Assembly: GCA_009693235.1 (NCBI GenBank)
Contig: SHXR01000011.1
Span: 1-64,000, forward strand
Direction: 5' to 3'
DNA: 64,000 bases
Source of the DNA: Betaproteobacteria bacterium
GTDB lineage: Bacteria > Pseudomonadota > Gammaproteobacteria > Burkholderiales > SG8-39
The notes beneath the pieces were generated by a model that had not been told where the DNA came from, did no database searches, and saw only the letters and a list, made by a program, of their open reading frames with translations. Numbering within the stretch: the stretch's first letter is position 1; every line of letters starts with the position of its first letter. The position numbers were made by a program, and so were the translations under genes. This document shows positions 16,891 to 24,427 of the stretch, one piece after another.

Positions 16891-17859
16891 ATGACATGTC
16901 TATTTCGTATCCCGCTGGCAGCCGCCTTGCTCGGCGCAGCCATCGTCGCGAGTGCGCAAACCTACCCATCCGGCCCGGTTAGGATTGTCGTGCCGTCCGC
17001 ACCCGGCACCCAGTCGGATCTGGTCGCGCGTGCGATCGCGCAACGGCTGGCGCCGGTGTTGGGGCAGCCGGTGCTCGTCGACAATCGTCCAGGGGCCGAT
17101 GGCATGCTGGCGGTCGAAGCGCTCGTGAACGCACCGGCTGACGGACTGACCCTTGCCAATGTGCAATCCGGGTCGCTGACGCTCGCCCCAACGCTCTACC
17201 CTGATCGGGTCCGGTATGACCCGGAGCGTGACCTGGCCGCGATCACCCATACCGTACGCGCGACCTTCATTCTCACCGTCAACAGTCAGTTACCGGTACG
17301 CAACATCAAGGAACTGGTCGCCCATACCAAAGCCAATCCACGCACCGGCGCGATCGGTCATATGCCAGGCGTGGCGTACTTGGGCGCACTGGTGGCGAAG
17401 AGTGTTACGCAGGCCGATGTCGAATTGATCGCCTATAAGGGGCAACCGGCGATCTGGACCGATCTTCTGGGTGGCCGCATCCATGGCGGCATCGAACCCT
17501 TGGGTGGTGCGTTCAATCAGATTCGCGCCGGCAAATTGCGCGCCATTGCGCTGCTGGGCAGTGCGCGGTCTGCGCTGATCCCCGATGTGCAAACCGGAAC
17601 CGAACAGGGCTTCCCAGGATTGGAAGTCGATGCATGGAACGCCTTGTTCGCGCGTGCCGGTACGCCACCTGCGATCATCGAACGGCTGCATCGTGAAGTA
17701 GTGCGGATTCTCAGTGCGCCAGAATTGCGGGAATCCATGCTTGGCCAAGGCATGGAACTCGAAACGAGCGATCCTGCAACCCTTGCCCAACGCGTGCGAA
17801 CCGATCGCGTCAAGTGGGCCAAGCTCGTCAAAGAATTCAACGTCAAAGCGGAGAACTAA
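16891..17859 (+). CDS. Bug-family periplasmic solute-binding receptor (TctC-like)
   Basis: A 322-residue protein with an N-terminal signal peptide (LAAALLGAAIVASAQ) and family marks YPSGPVRIVVPSAPGTQSD, DNRPGADG and FARAGTPPAIIERL. Bug proteins bind small carboxylates in the periplasm and work with TctA/TctB membrane subunits or in signalling; no TctAB genes are in the window, as is usual for the many orphan members in Burkholderiales. Its stop is immediately followed by the ATG of the dehydrogenase gene, so they form one operon. Confidence 0.9.
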   Translation: MTCLFRIPLAAALLGAAIVASAQTYPSGPVRIVVPSAPGTQSDLVARAIAQRLAPVLGQPVLVDNRPGADGMLAVEALVNAPADGLTLANVQSGSLTLAPTLYPDRVRYDPERDLAAITHTVRATFILTVNSQLPVRNIKELVAHTKANPRTGAIGHMPGVAYLGALVAKSVTQADVELIAYKGQPAIWTDLLGGRIHGGIEPLGGAFNQIRAGKLRAIALLGSARSALIPDVQTGTEQGFPGLEVDAWNALFARAGTPPAIIERLHREVVRILSAPELRESMLGQGMELETSDPATLAQRVRTDRVKWAKLVKEFNVKAEN

Positions 17860-18786
17860 ATGAAAGTCGGATTTATCGGGTTGGGACTCATGGGCTCATC
17901 GATGGCCCTCAATCTGCGCAAAGCGGGCTACGCCGTCACGGTAAGCGATTTACGGCGGGATGCCGCGACTGCACACCTTGCGGCGGGATGCACCTGGGCC
18001 GATGACGCGAAGAAAACCGCCGAAGCCTCAGACGTGGTCTTCACATCGTTGCCCGGTCCGAAGGAAGTCGAGGCGGTCGCGCTCGCACCCAATGGACTCC
18101 TGGCCGGCATGAAAAAGGGCATGGCGTATTTTGATCTGTCGACCAACTCACCGACGGTGGTGCGCCGCTTGTATGATGTCTTCGCAAAGGAAGGCCGATC
18201 GTTGCTCGACTCGCCGGTGAGTGGCGGGCCAAGCGGCGCCAAGAGCGGCAAGCTCGCGCTATGGATTGGCGGTGATCGGGCCGTGTTCGATTCGCATAAG
18301 AAGGTGCTCGATGCGATCGGCGATCAAGTGGCGTACATCGGACCGATCGGCGCCGGATCGGTCGCCAAACTCGTTCACAACATGGCGGGCTATGCCGTGC
18401 AAACGGCGCTTGCCGAAGTCTTCACGTTGGGTGTGAAGGCCGGTGTTGATCCGCTGCCCTTATTCGCCGCCGTGCGGCAAGGGGCGATCGGTCGGGCCCG
18501 TACGTTTGATCGTCTTGGCGATCAGTTCCTGCAAGGCAAATTCGAGGTGCCCGCTTTCGCGCTCAAGCTCGCACACAAGGATGTAACGCTTGCGACCGAA
18601 CTCGCCCGCGAACTCGGTGTGCCGATGCGACTTTCAGCGCTCGTCCATGCCGAAATGACCGAAGGCATGAATCGCGGCTGGGCGAATTGGGATTCGCGTT
18701 CACCGATGCAGCTACAGACCGAGCGCGCAGGCGTAAAGATCGCGGCGCCGGCTGAAGAGATCAAGAATATTTTGGATAAGGGATAG
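17860..18786 (+). CDS. 3-Hydroxyisobutyrate dehydrogenase-like oxidoreductase
   Basis: A 308-residue member of the beta-hydroxyacid dehydrogenase family. Visible: GFIGLGLMGSSMALNL (NAD(P) Rossmann motif), DSPVSGGPSGAKSG (substrate-binding signature), KLVHNMAGYA with the catalytic lysine, and a helical C-terminal domain. It oxidises a beta-hydroxy acid, but the substrate cannot be read. Zero-gap linkage to the Bug receptor suggests it uses the acid that receptor binds. A hairpin follows the stop. Confidence 0.9.
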   Translation: MKVGFIGLGLMGSSMALNLRKAGYAVTVSDLRRDAATAHLAAGCTWADDAKKTAEASDVVFTSLPGPKEVEAVALAPNGLLAGMKKGMAYFDLSTNSPTVVRRLYDVFAKEGRSLLDSPVSGGPSGAKSGKLALWIGGDRAVFDSHKKVLDAIGDQVAYIGPIGAGSVAKLVHNMAGYAVQTALAEVFTLGVKAGVDPLPLFAAVRQGAIGRARTFDRLGDQFLQGKFEVPAFALKLAHKDVTLATELARELGVPMRLSALVHAEMTEGMNRGWANWDSRSPMQLQTERAGVKIAAPAEEIKNILDKG

Positions 18787-18819
18787 CACCAAGGTGTCCG
18801 TCGATGCGGTGGATTGCGC

Positions 18820-18856
18820 GCCGCTAATCCCCCTACCTGGCTGAATCGGGGGCGGC
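18820..18856. terminator. Bidirectional hairpin between convergent genes
   Basis: CCCCC (18829-18833) pairs with GGGGG (18848-18852), and the outer GCCG (18820-18823) with CGGC (18853-18856), with a five-base bulge. It lies between two convergent genes. A T-run is lacking. Confidence 0.45.
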
Positions 18857-18898
18857 AATGACGTTGGAGGTCGAATTCGCGCGATTTTCAACAATCTG

Positions 18899-19747
18899 CT
18901 ACGCCGCGACCGCTTTGATCAACGGCGCGTTCTTATCGAGAATTCGCAGGATCTCGTCCCGACTCACATCGGGCGTTTCAAACAACACCCGATGAATCCC
19001 CGCATCGCGATACGGCATGAGCTTGTCGCGATCAGGCGGGGCAGCGAATACCGTAATCGGTAACGTGGTCGGATCACGCCCGGCGGCGGTCGCTGCCGCA
19101 TTGAGGCGCGCTACCGCGGTCTTTGGCTCCCAGCCGAACCTTGGTCGTGGAAACCAGCCATTCCCATAGTCGACCACGCGCTTGATCGTGTGATCGGACT
19201 CGCCCCCAATCAGGACCGGTGGATGCGGCCGTTGATGGGGCTTTGGATACTGCCAGACCGGATCGAAATTCACATACTCGCCATGAAACGAGGCTTCTTC
19301 CTGGGTCCACAATGCTTTCATCGCCAACACGCGTTCCCGCATCAGCTTGAACCGCGTCTCATACTTGGCGCCATGATTCTCCATCTCATCGACGTTCCAA
19401 CCACCGCCCACCGCCAAGGTAAAGCGTCCGTTGGAGAGCTGATCGAGGCTCGCGACGGATTTGGCGGTGACGATGGGCTCGCGCTGCGGCATCAGCGCGA
19501 TACCCGTGCCGATTTTTAACTTGCGGGTTGCGGCCGCCGCAAACGACAACGCCACGAACGGGTCATGTGTATGACTGTATTTCTTGGGCAGCGGCTCACC
19601 GCCGGGGAACGGCGTCTTGCGGCTGGTCGGAATATGCGTGTGTTCGCAGACAAACAATGCATCGTAGCCGCGCTCTTCGAGGGCACGGGCGAGTTCGGCA
19701 ATATCGATCCCGTAATCGGTGGGAAAGTAGTAGACGCCAGCGAGCAT
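18899..19747 (-). CDS. Luciferase-like (LLM class) F420/flavin-dependent oxidoreductase
   Basis: A 282-residue TIM-barrel protein: YDALFVCEHTHIPTSR, KIGTGIALMPQREPIVTAKSVASLD, FTLAVGGGWN and HPPVLIGGESDHT. These match the TIGR03619-type LLM group, annotated as F420-dependent although many members in Proteobacteria probably use FMN. The substrate is unknown. A second LLM gene is at 33743-34750, from a different subgroup. Confidence 0.85.
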   Translation of the reverse strand: MLAGVYYFPTDYGIDIAELARALEERGYDALFVCEHTHIPTSRKTPFPGGEPLPKKYSHTHDPFVALSFAAAATRKLKIGTGIALMPQREPIVTAKSVASLDQLSNGRFTLAVGGGWNVDEMENHGAKYETRFKLMRERVLAMKALWTQEEASFHGEYVNFDPVWQYPKPHQRPHPPVLIGGESDHTIKRVVDYGNGWFPRPRFGWEPKTAVARLNAAATAAGRDPTTLPITVFAAPPDRDKLMPYRDAGIHRVLFETPDVSRDEILRILDKNAPLIKAVAA

Positions 19748-19910
19748 GGTGTGTCTCCGTCGGTTGCAGTAATCAGTGAGAGGCCTGCCCAGGCGCTAGT
19801 ATGCCTTGCAATCTCAGCTGCGATCACCGCGGCGCGAGGCTGAGCAACACAGCGCAGATCGCGGTGATGAACCCGCGACCGCCAGGGCATGGGCTGCTAC
19901 ATTTTTATGC
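19748..19910. other. Upstream region of the LLM gene, nothing recognised
   Basis: This intergenic space holds the start region of the minus-strand LLM gene and leads into copy 3 of the dispersed repeat. I see no coding frame or clear promoter. Confidence 0.4.
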
Positions 19911-20028
19911 CATCACTGAACAAGGGGGCTCGTTCGGGATGAAGGGGGCCCAACCCCTCCATGTCCCTCGTAACTCTCTGAACGGATGGGCACGCTGATT
20001 GCGAGAGATCGCTTAATCGGCGTTTCCT
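19911..20028 (+). repeat. Dispersed hairpin repeat, copy 3 (longest)
   Basis: It begins with CATCACTGAAC, AAGGGGGCTCG, then TAACTCTCTGAA and the core CACGCTGATT ... TTAATCGGCGTTTCC, in the same order as copy 1. The core hairpin pairs ACGCTGATT (19992-20000) with AATCGGCGT (20015-20023), with one G-T pair. About 30 extra bases sit between the left and core parts. It ends 58 bases before the next gene. Confidence 0.65.
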
Positions 20029-20085
20029 TATCAATGCTGCCCCGCCCTGCATCGATTTCGGTCGTCGCAACCCGGAGCCCTCACC

Positions 20086-20448
20086 ATGCGAAAACTTGCG
20101 CTACTACCCTGCATTCTGGCGTTCGTGCCGATGCTGACCGAAGGCGCGACGGTCGATCCCAAGGCATTGGCCCGCTTTGATCTCACCTACGTTCGTTGCG
20201 AAGCGCAGATGCCGCGCTTGCGTGGCCATCGTGATGCCGCCTATCTTGGCATGTGGTCCCCCAAAGTCCACGATAAGGTGCGCGGTCAACTCACCGTCGC
20301 TCGTAACGGCCCGGTCTACGGTGCGGAACGGCAGCGCATTAAGCAAGCCGCCGCCCAGCGCACATCAGGCCCCGCACCGCGCGCGGATGCAGAGGAATGC
20401 AAGACCCTGCTGGAAGAAGTCGAGCGCATCGCCGCCGTTAAAAAATAA
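20086..20448 (+). CDS. Small exported protein of unknown function
   Basis: A 120-residue protein with a signal peptide (MRKLALLPCILAFVPMLTEG, cut near A22). The mature part has two cysteines (YVRCEAQMP and EECKTLLEE) that could form one disulfide in the periplasm, a basic middle part and a helical C-terminus. I do not recognise the family. It is preceded by repeat copy 3 and convergent with the next gene. Confidence 0.65.
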   Translation: MRKLALLPCILAFVPMLTEGATVDPKALARFDLTYVRCEAQMPRLRGHRDAAYLGMWSPKVHDKVRGQLTVARNGPVYGAERQRIKQAAAQRTSGPAPRADAEECKTLLEEVERIAAVKK

Positions 20449-20471
20449 ACCGGGCGGCCGGCATCCGCCGT

Positions 20472-21368
20472 TCAGTTGAGCGTGCGCGTCAAATCATCAA
20501 AGAGTTCATCGACCGCATAGCGACGCGGGATCAGCTGTTGCTGATACACATAGTCGACGACGACCTCCAGATTGCGTCGATTCGCCTCCACGCCAAACGG
20601 ATTGGTGTCCAGTTCGCCCACCTTCGGTAGTCCGGCCGCGCGTTTGCTGTCCTTCAGCATCCGATAGATTTCCCGCACCACTTCCGGATGTGTTTTGGAG
20701 TGGGTATCGCGCACGACCACCATATGGTTGATCTGCAACGCATTGTTTTTTTCGCGCCACTGCCGTGCGGCCGCCTGCGGATCCGGAAACACCGTCTTCA
20801 AGCGTGGGTCGTCTGGCAGGCGATCGCCAACCACCGCCGCATCGATCTCGCCCGCCAGCAGCATGCTCACCAGGTCCTTACCCTCGGGTGCGCGTCGCAC
20901 CGTGGGTGGATCACGGAACTCAGCGACGTGGGCCTCCTCGAAGGTCACCCATTGCACCGAATCAACATCGAAACCAAAACCATTCGCAAGAATGCCGCGC
21001 AACCAGGTGACGGTCGTAACCGAATAGGAGCGAATGCCGATCCGCTTGCCATTGAGATCGCTTGGCCCAATGACGCCGCGCTCGGCGTTATAGACGAGAT
21101 AGGGATGCTGAAATCGCCCCATCACGACAGTTGGCAACAATACAAACGGCTTGCCATGCGCCTTGGCCATGAGGAAGGTCACGATCGCCAGCTCCGCACA
21201 GTCGAATTCAAAATCCCGCACCACCCGCTTGAATGCGGTCGCCGGCGCCTTGACGTCTGGATAGTCGAGCACGACCTTCGGCGAAACGATGGCACCCTTC
21301 TTCAGGGCGGCCGTGACGGGATAATCGCCTAGCAGCATGCGTAATCTCACTGGGTCTGACTCACTCAT
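20472..21368 (-). CDS. PBP2-fold protein, 4,5-dihydroxyphthalate decarboxylase-like
   Basis: A 298-residue protein with the periplasmic-binding-protein type 2 fold but no signal peptide. FDCAELAIVTFLMAKAHGKP, GPSDLNGKRIGIRSYSVTT and WLRGILANGFGFDVDSVQW follow the layout of 4,5-dihydroxyphthalate decarboxylase (Pht5) and the NMT1/THI5-like group. Lack of export argues for a cytoplasmic enzyme rather than a transport receptor. It sits near a dioxygenase module at 22.9-26.9 kb, which would suit a decarboxylase of an aromatic acid. Enzyme assignment is an inference; a solute-binding role is the alternative. Confidence 0.6.
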   Translation of the reverse strand: MSESDPVRLRMLLGDYPVTAALKKGAIVSPKVVLDYPDVKAPATAFKRVVRDFEFDCAELAIVTFLMAKAHGKPFVLLPTVVMGRFQHPYLVYNAERGVIGPSDLNGKRIGIRSYSVTTVTWLRGILANGFGFDVDSVQWVTFEEAHVAEFRDPPTVRRAPEGKDLVSMLLAGEIDAAVVGDRLPDDPRLKTVFPDPQAAARQWREKNNALQINHMVVVRDTHSKTHPEVVREIYRMLKDSKRAAGLPKVGELDTNPFGVEANRRNLEVVVDYVYQQQLIPRRYAVDELFDDLTRTLN

Positions 21369-21505
21369 TATTGTCTATTACCTTTTCAGTTGGGGACCGG
21401 GAACTGCGCGGGTTACCGTCGGGCGGCGCCAAGTGTAAGAGATGTAAAGACTCTTGACTGGCGAATGTCCGGATGCAATTCTTATTGCCTGATCCCATGG
21501 AGCAA

Positions 21506-21798
21506 ATGATGAAATAGATCTTGATGGCCGGCGCGCTTGCGGCCGCCCTGCTCGTTGGCGCGCCCGCCAACGCCACAGGTCTGGCCACCTGCGATTCCGG
21601 TCCACGCGAATCCTGGCAATCGCAAGAAAAACTGGAAAACTGCTCGTCGAGCGCGGCTGGAAAATCCAGCGCATCAAGGAAGACGGCGGCTGTTTCGAGG
21701 TCTACGCATTTGACGAAAAAGGGGATCGCGTCGAAGCCTACTTCCATCCGAAAACCCTCGACCTCGTGCCGACCAGCCGGTATCCGCGGAAAACATAG
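21506..21798 (+). pseudogene. PepSY-domain protein, damaged
   Basis: Reconstructed, the protein is a small exported PepSY-domain protein: signal peptide LMAGALAAALLVGAPANATG, then CDSGPRESWQSQEKLE, and after a one-base slip LLVERGWKIQRIKEDGGCF and EVYAFDEKGDRVEAYFHPKT. The last part is the PepSY core. Two lesions are visible. A TAG at 21515-21517 follows ATGATGAAA, which has its own ribosome site. An A4 run at 21636-21639 is one base short. Translation could begin after the TAG at TTG 21521 or ATG 21524. It is coupled to the cytochrome b gene by a one-base overlap. Confidence 0.65.
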
Positions 21799-22375
21799 TG
21801 AATGGCGATGCGCATCCCACCGTCAAGGTCTGGGACGCCTTTGTTCGCATCGCGCACTGGTCGCTTGTCATAGCGGTGACCGCCGCCTGGTTGACCCGAC
21901 ATAGCGATAGTCCCTGGCATGAATGGCTGGGCTACGCGGCCCTTACGATCATATTGCTGCGCCTGATCTGGGGATTCGCCGGATCGCCCTACACGCGATT
22001 TACCGATTTTGTTCGTCGCCCCAGCGCGACGCTCGGCTATACGAAAGCGGTCATCAGCCATCGCGAGCCTAGGTACCTTGGGCACAATCCGCTCGGGGGC
22101 TGGATGATCGTCGCGCTCATCACGGCCGTGGCACTGCTCGGCCTGACTGGTTGGTTAGGCACCACCGATACCTATTGGGGATCGCGTGGGTCGCCGAGAC
22201 GCATGAAGCCCTCGCCGATGTACTCATCATCCTCATCCTCTTGCACGTCGCGGGGGTGGTGTTCTCATCGCTTCGGCATCGCGAAAATCTCGTGACGGCT
22301 ATGATCACCGGACGCAAACCCGTAACCGCTCACGTCACCGAAGGAGATGCCCATGCCACGAGTAAGAGAAATTGA
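21798..22375 (+). CDS. Cytochrome b561-type membrane protein (one-base frameshift at 22177-22180)
   Basis: An inner-membrane b-type cytochrome of about 190 residues. Visible: VWDAFVRIAHWSLVIAV with the first heme histidine, WHEWLGYAALTIILLRLIWG with the second, HNPLGGWMIVALITAVAL, and, after the slip, IAWVAETHEALADVLIILI and LHVAGVVFSSLRHRENL with further histidines. The break is in a GGGG run that would need one more G. It starts at GTG 21798 and its end overlaps the next gene by 23 bases. Such cytochromes pass electrons between quinol and periplasmic partners; the PepSY protein upstream is a common neighbour. Confidence 0.7.
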
Positions 22376-22898
22376 GGACGCCGGCAACCATGCAACGCTC
22401 CAAGCCCTCTTCGACAAAGAGCGTGCGGCATTTGGCGATCTGCTGAACCCGACCAAAGTCATGGCGCACTGCCCGCCGATTCTGGAGGCGGCCAAGGCGC
22501 TTGGCGCGTCGATCGAACGTTCCGGTCAATTACCGAAGGACTTGCCGGCGCTGGTGTATCTGCGCGTCGCGACGATCAACGGCTGCCCGTTCTGAGTCGA
22601 CATCAATTCCGTCCGTGTGATGGAAAATGGCGGCGCGGCGAAGTTGTCGGCAGTAACCAGCTGGCGTGATAGCAAGCTCTTCAATGAAGCAGAACGCGTT
22701 GCGCTCGAATACGCCGAGCGGATCACCTATACCGATCAAACGGTAGACGATGCGTTCTTCGCGCGAGTCAAGCAGCATTTCAGCGAGGCGCAGATCGTGG
22801 AACTCACCGCGGCGATCGCCCTGGAGAATTTCCGCAGCAAGTTCAACCCGAGCTTGGGTGTTGCATCGCAGGGGTTTTGTTTGTTGCAGAGGAAGTGA
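22353..22898 (+). CDS. AhpD/CMD-fold protein with in-frame TGA: candidate selenoprotein (CxxU)
   Basis: A 181-residue carboxymuconolactone-decarboxylase-fold protein in one continuous frame, except for TGA at 22593-22595. The context is INGCPF, TGA, VDINS. In AhpD-like thiol peroxidases this position is the second cysteine of the CxxC site (NGCxFCVDIH-like). Decoded as selenocysteine it gives C78-P-F-U81. After the TGA there are 101 sense codons and no other stop, ending KFNPSLGVASQGFC, the normal family C-terminus. A hairpin placed like a bacterial SECIS follows (22607-22625). ATG 22353 has AAGGAG six bases upstream. The role would be peroxide or disulfide reduction with the b-type cytochrome upstream as possible neighbour partner. 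A plain nonsense mutation is the alternative, as both upstream genes also carry lesions. No sel genes are in the window. Confidence 0.55.
22607..22625 (+). promoter_or_regulatory. Candidate bacterial SECIS hairpin
   Basis: TTCCGTC (22607-22613) pairs with GATGGAA (22619-22625) as seven pairs including one G-T, closing a five-base loop CGTGT. It starts 11 bases after the in-frame TGA, so the loop lies 19-23 bases past the codon. Bacterial SECIS elements have a short stem with a GU-containing loop at about this distance. The structure was found by eye only. Confidence 0.45.
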
Positions 22899-22908
22899 TG
22901 TAGAAGCA

Positions 22909-22921
22909 GGCGGCGTCCGCC
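22909..22921. terminator. Hairpin between convergent genes
   Basis: GGCGG (22909-22913) pairs with CCGCC (22917-22921) over a three-base loop, eleven bases after the stop of the AhpD-like gene and next to the stop of the PdxA-like gene. It has no T-run and may act in both directions. Confidence 0.4.
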
Positions 22922-22922
22922 G

Positions 22923-23900
22923 CTAGGCGTCCGCCAAAAACCCCCGGCCCGCCGCCAGCGCGGCCGCGGTCTTCATCGCGGCGAGGATGCTGTAGTGCTG
23001 CGCCACGCCCTTCCCAGCGATGTCGAAGGCTGAGCCGTGCGGCACGTTCACCATGACATACGGCAGGCCCATATAGATCGTGCAGGCGCCCTCGAAGGCC
23101 GCCGTCTTCACCGCGACCTGTCCCTGATCGTGATACATCGTGACGACCGCGTCGTAACGGCGATCGAGCACCATGCGAAAGACCGAGTCCGGTGAGATCG
23201 GCCCGGATGCATCGATGCCAAGGCCCTTGGCCTGGGCGACGGCCGGCGCCACTTCCTCGCGATCCTCTTCGAACATGGCATGCGGATTGAGTCCCGCGAC
23301 CGCAATGCGCGGCTTTGGCAGTCCCCAACGCTTCATATTCTCATCGAGCATGCGGATGACATGCACGATGCGTGCCGTCTTCACGGTGGCCGGAATATCC
23401 CGCATCCGGATGTGTTCGGTAATCGGCACCACCCGCAATGCCCCGCTCACCCGAAACATGAACGTGTCAGGCGGTTGCAGATCGTCAATATCCTTCACCA
23501 CACCGCCCAGCTTCAACGAATCGCTATCGACTGGCGCCAACACCAAGCCGTTGATGCGTCCGCTTGAACCGAGCGATTCGCCAAGACGGATCCACTCGAC
23601 CACTGCCCGGCCCGATTTTGCCGAGGCTTTGCCCACCGTGTAGTCATCCGGTTGCAGCGTGCCTGGGTCGAGGACACCGATCGCGTCCTCTTTGAGCGGC
23701 GTATCGGGTGAGTCGATACGCGTGACCTTGCGGTTGATGCGACAGATTTTCACTGCCCGTTCGACCACCGTGGCATCGCCGATCAGAATCGGCTTGCAAA
23801 CGGTGGCGAGCTCACGTGCCACGATCGTCTTCACACAGACTTCCGGACCAATGCCTGCCGGGTCACCGATCATGGCGGCGATAATAGGGAGCTTATTCAT
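22923..23900 (-). CDS. PdxA-family dehydrogenase, possibly TphB-like cis-diol dehydrogenase
   Basis: A 325-residue protein of the 4-hydroxythreonine-4-phosphate dehydrogenase (PdxA) family. The three metal-ligand histidines are in ITEHIRM, GLNPHAM and MYHDQGQ, and GDPAGIGPEV is the N-terminal signature. PdxA-family members also serve as dihydrodiol dicarboxylate dehydrogenases (TphB) in terephthalate degradation. Here the gene follows dioxygenase beta and alpha genes on the same strand, as in tph clusters, so the catabolic role is more likely than vitamin B6 synthesis. Start ATG 23900 lies 18 bases from the beta-subunit stop. Confidence 0.75.
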   Translation of the reverse strand: MNKLPIIAAMIGDPAGIGPEVCVKTIVARELATVCKPILIGDATVVERAVKICRINRKVTRIDSPDTPLKEDAIGVLDPGTLQPDDYTVGKASAKSGRAVVEWIRLGESLGSSGRINGLVLAPVDSDSLKLGGVVKDIDDLQPPDTFMFRVSGALRVVPITEHIRMRDIPATVKTARIVHVIRMLDENMKRWGLPKPRIAVAGLNPHAMFEEDREEVAPAVAQAKGLGIDASGPISPDSVFRMVLDRRYDAVVTMYHDQGQVAVKTAAFEGACTIYMGLPYVMVNVPHGSAFDIAGKGVAQHYSILAAMKTAAALAAGRGFLADA

Positions 23901-23917
23901 GACGTTTTCTTGGACGT

Positions 23918-24415
23918 CTAAATGACGAAGGTGAGATTGCCCATCGGAATATCGTTGTTCACCAGGAACACCCGCTTCTCTCTGATCTTGAACTGCCCGT
24001 TGTCCCGCACCAGCACATGCTTCATGCGACCGATCCATTCGGTCTGGCGCTCCAGGCGTACCTCGCCCAACACAAAGCGCGAGGTGACGGTACCACCGGT
24101 TGCCGCATCGAAGTCTTGCAAGCATATGTTCGACACAGTACGAATCAGCCTGGACCGCGGATTCTGCGAATGTGCATGCTTGGTCTTCAGGCGAAACAAG
24201 CGCTCTTCTAGGCGATCACGATCATCGTAGATCAGTGAGACTTGCCGCATTGGGTCGATATCATCATTGTTGCAAGGCACCCAATAGAGGACCTCTTTGG
24301 TCCATAACGCCAGCCACTCGTCATAGGCATGCGCATCGGCCAACTCGGCCTCGCGATACAACGCATCCTCGACTTCCCGAATCAATGCCAAACGCTCGAT
24401 TGAATACACAGTCAT
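23918..24415 (-). CDS. Ring-hydroxylating dioxygenase, beta subunit
   Basis: A 165-residue small subunit (NTF2-like cone fold) that packs under the alpha subunit in an alpha3beta3 dioxygenase. LYREAELADAHAYDEWLALW, VLYWVPCNNDDIDP and RLEERLFRLKTKHAHSQNP follow the beta-subunit pattern (DExxYDEWL-like start and the RI...TSHA-like middle). It is structural, with no cofactor. It is encoded 12 bases after the alpha gene and is part of the same operon. Confidence 0.85.
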   Translation of the reverse strand: MTVYSIERLALIREVEDALYREAELADAHAYDEWLALWTKEVLYWVPCNNDDIDPMRQVSLIYDDRDRLEERLFRLKTKHAHSQNPRSRLIRTVSNICLQDFDAATGGTVTSRFVLGEVRLERQTEWIGRMKHVLVRDNGQFKIREKRVFLVNNDIPMGNLTFVI

Positions 24416-24427
24416 GCCCTTGTTGAG

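Noticed and set aside
22617-22898. Separate gene starting at GTG 22617 after the TGA
   Set aside because: It is the second half of the AhpD-like domain in the same frame as the first half, so one gene with an in-frame TGA is the simpler reading.
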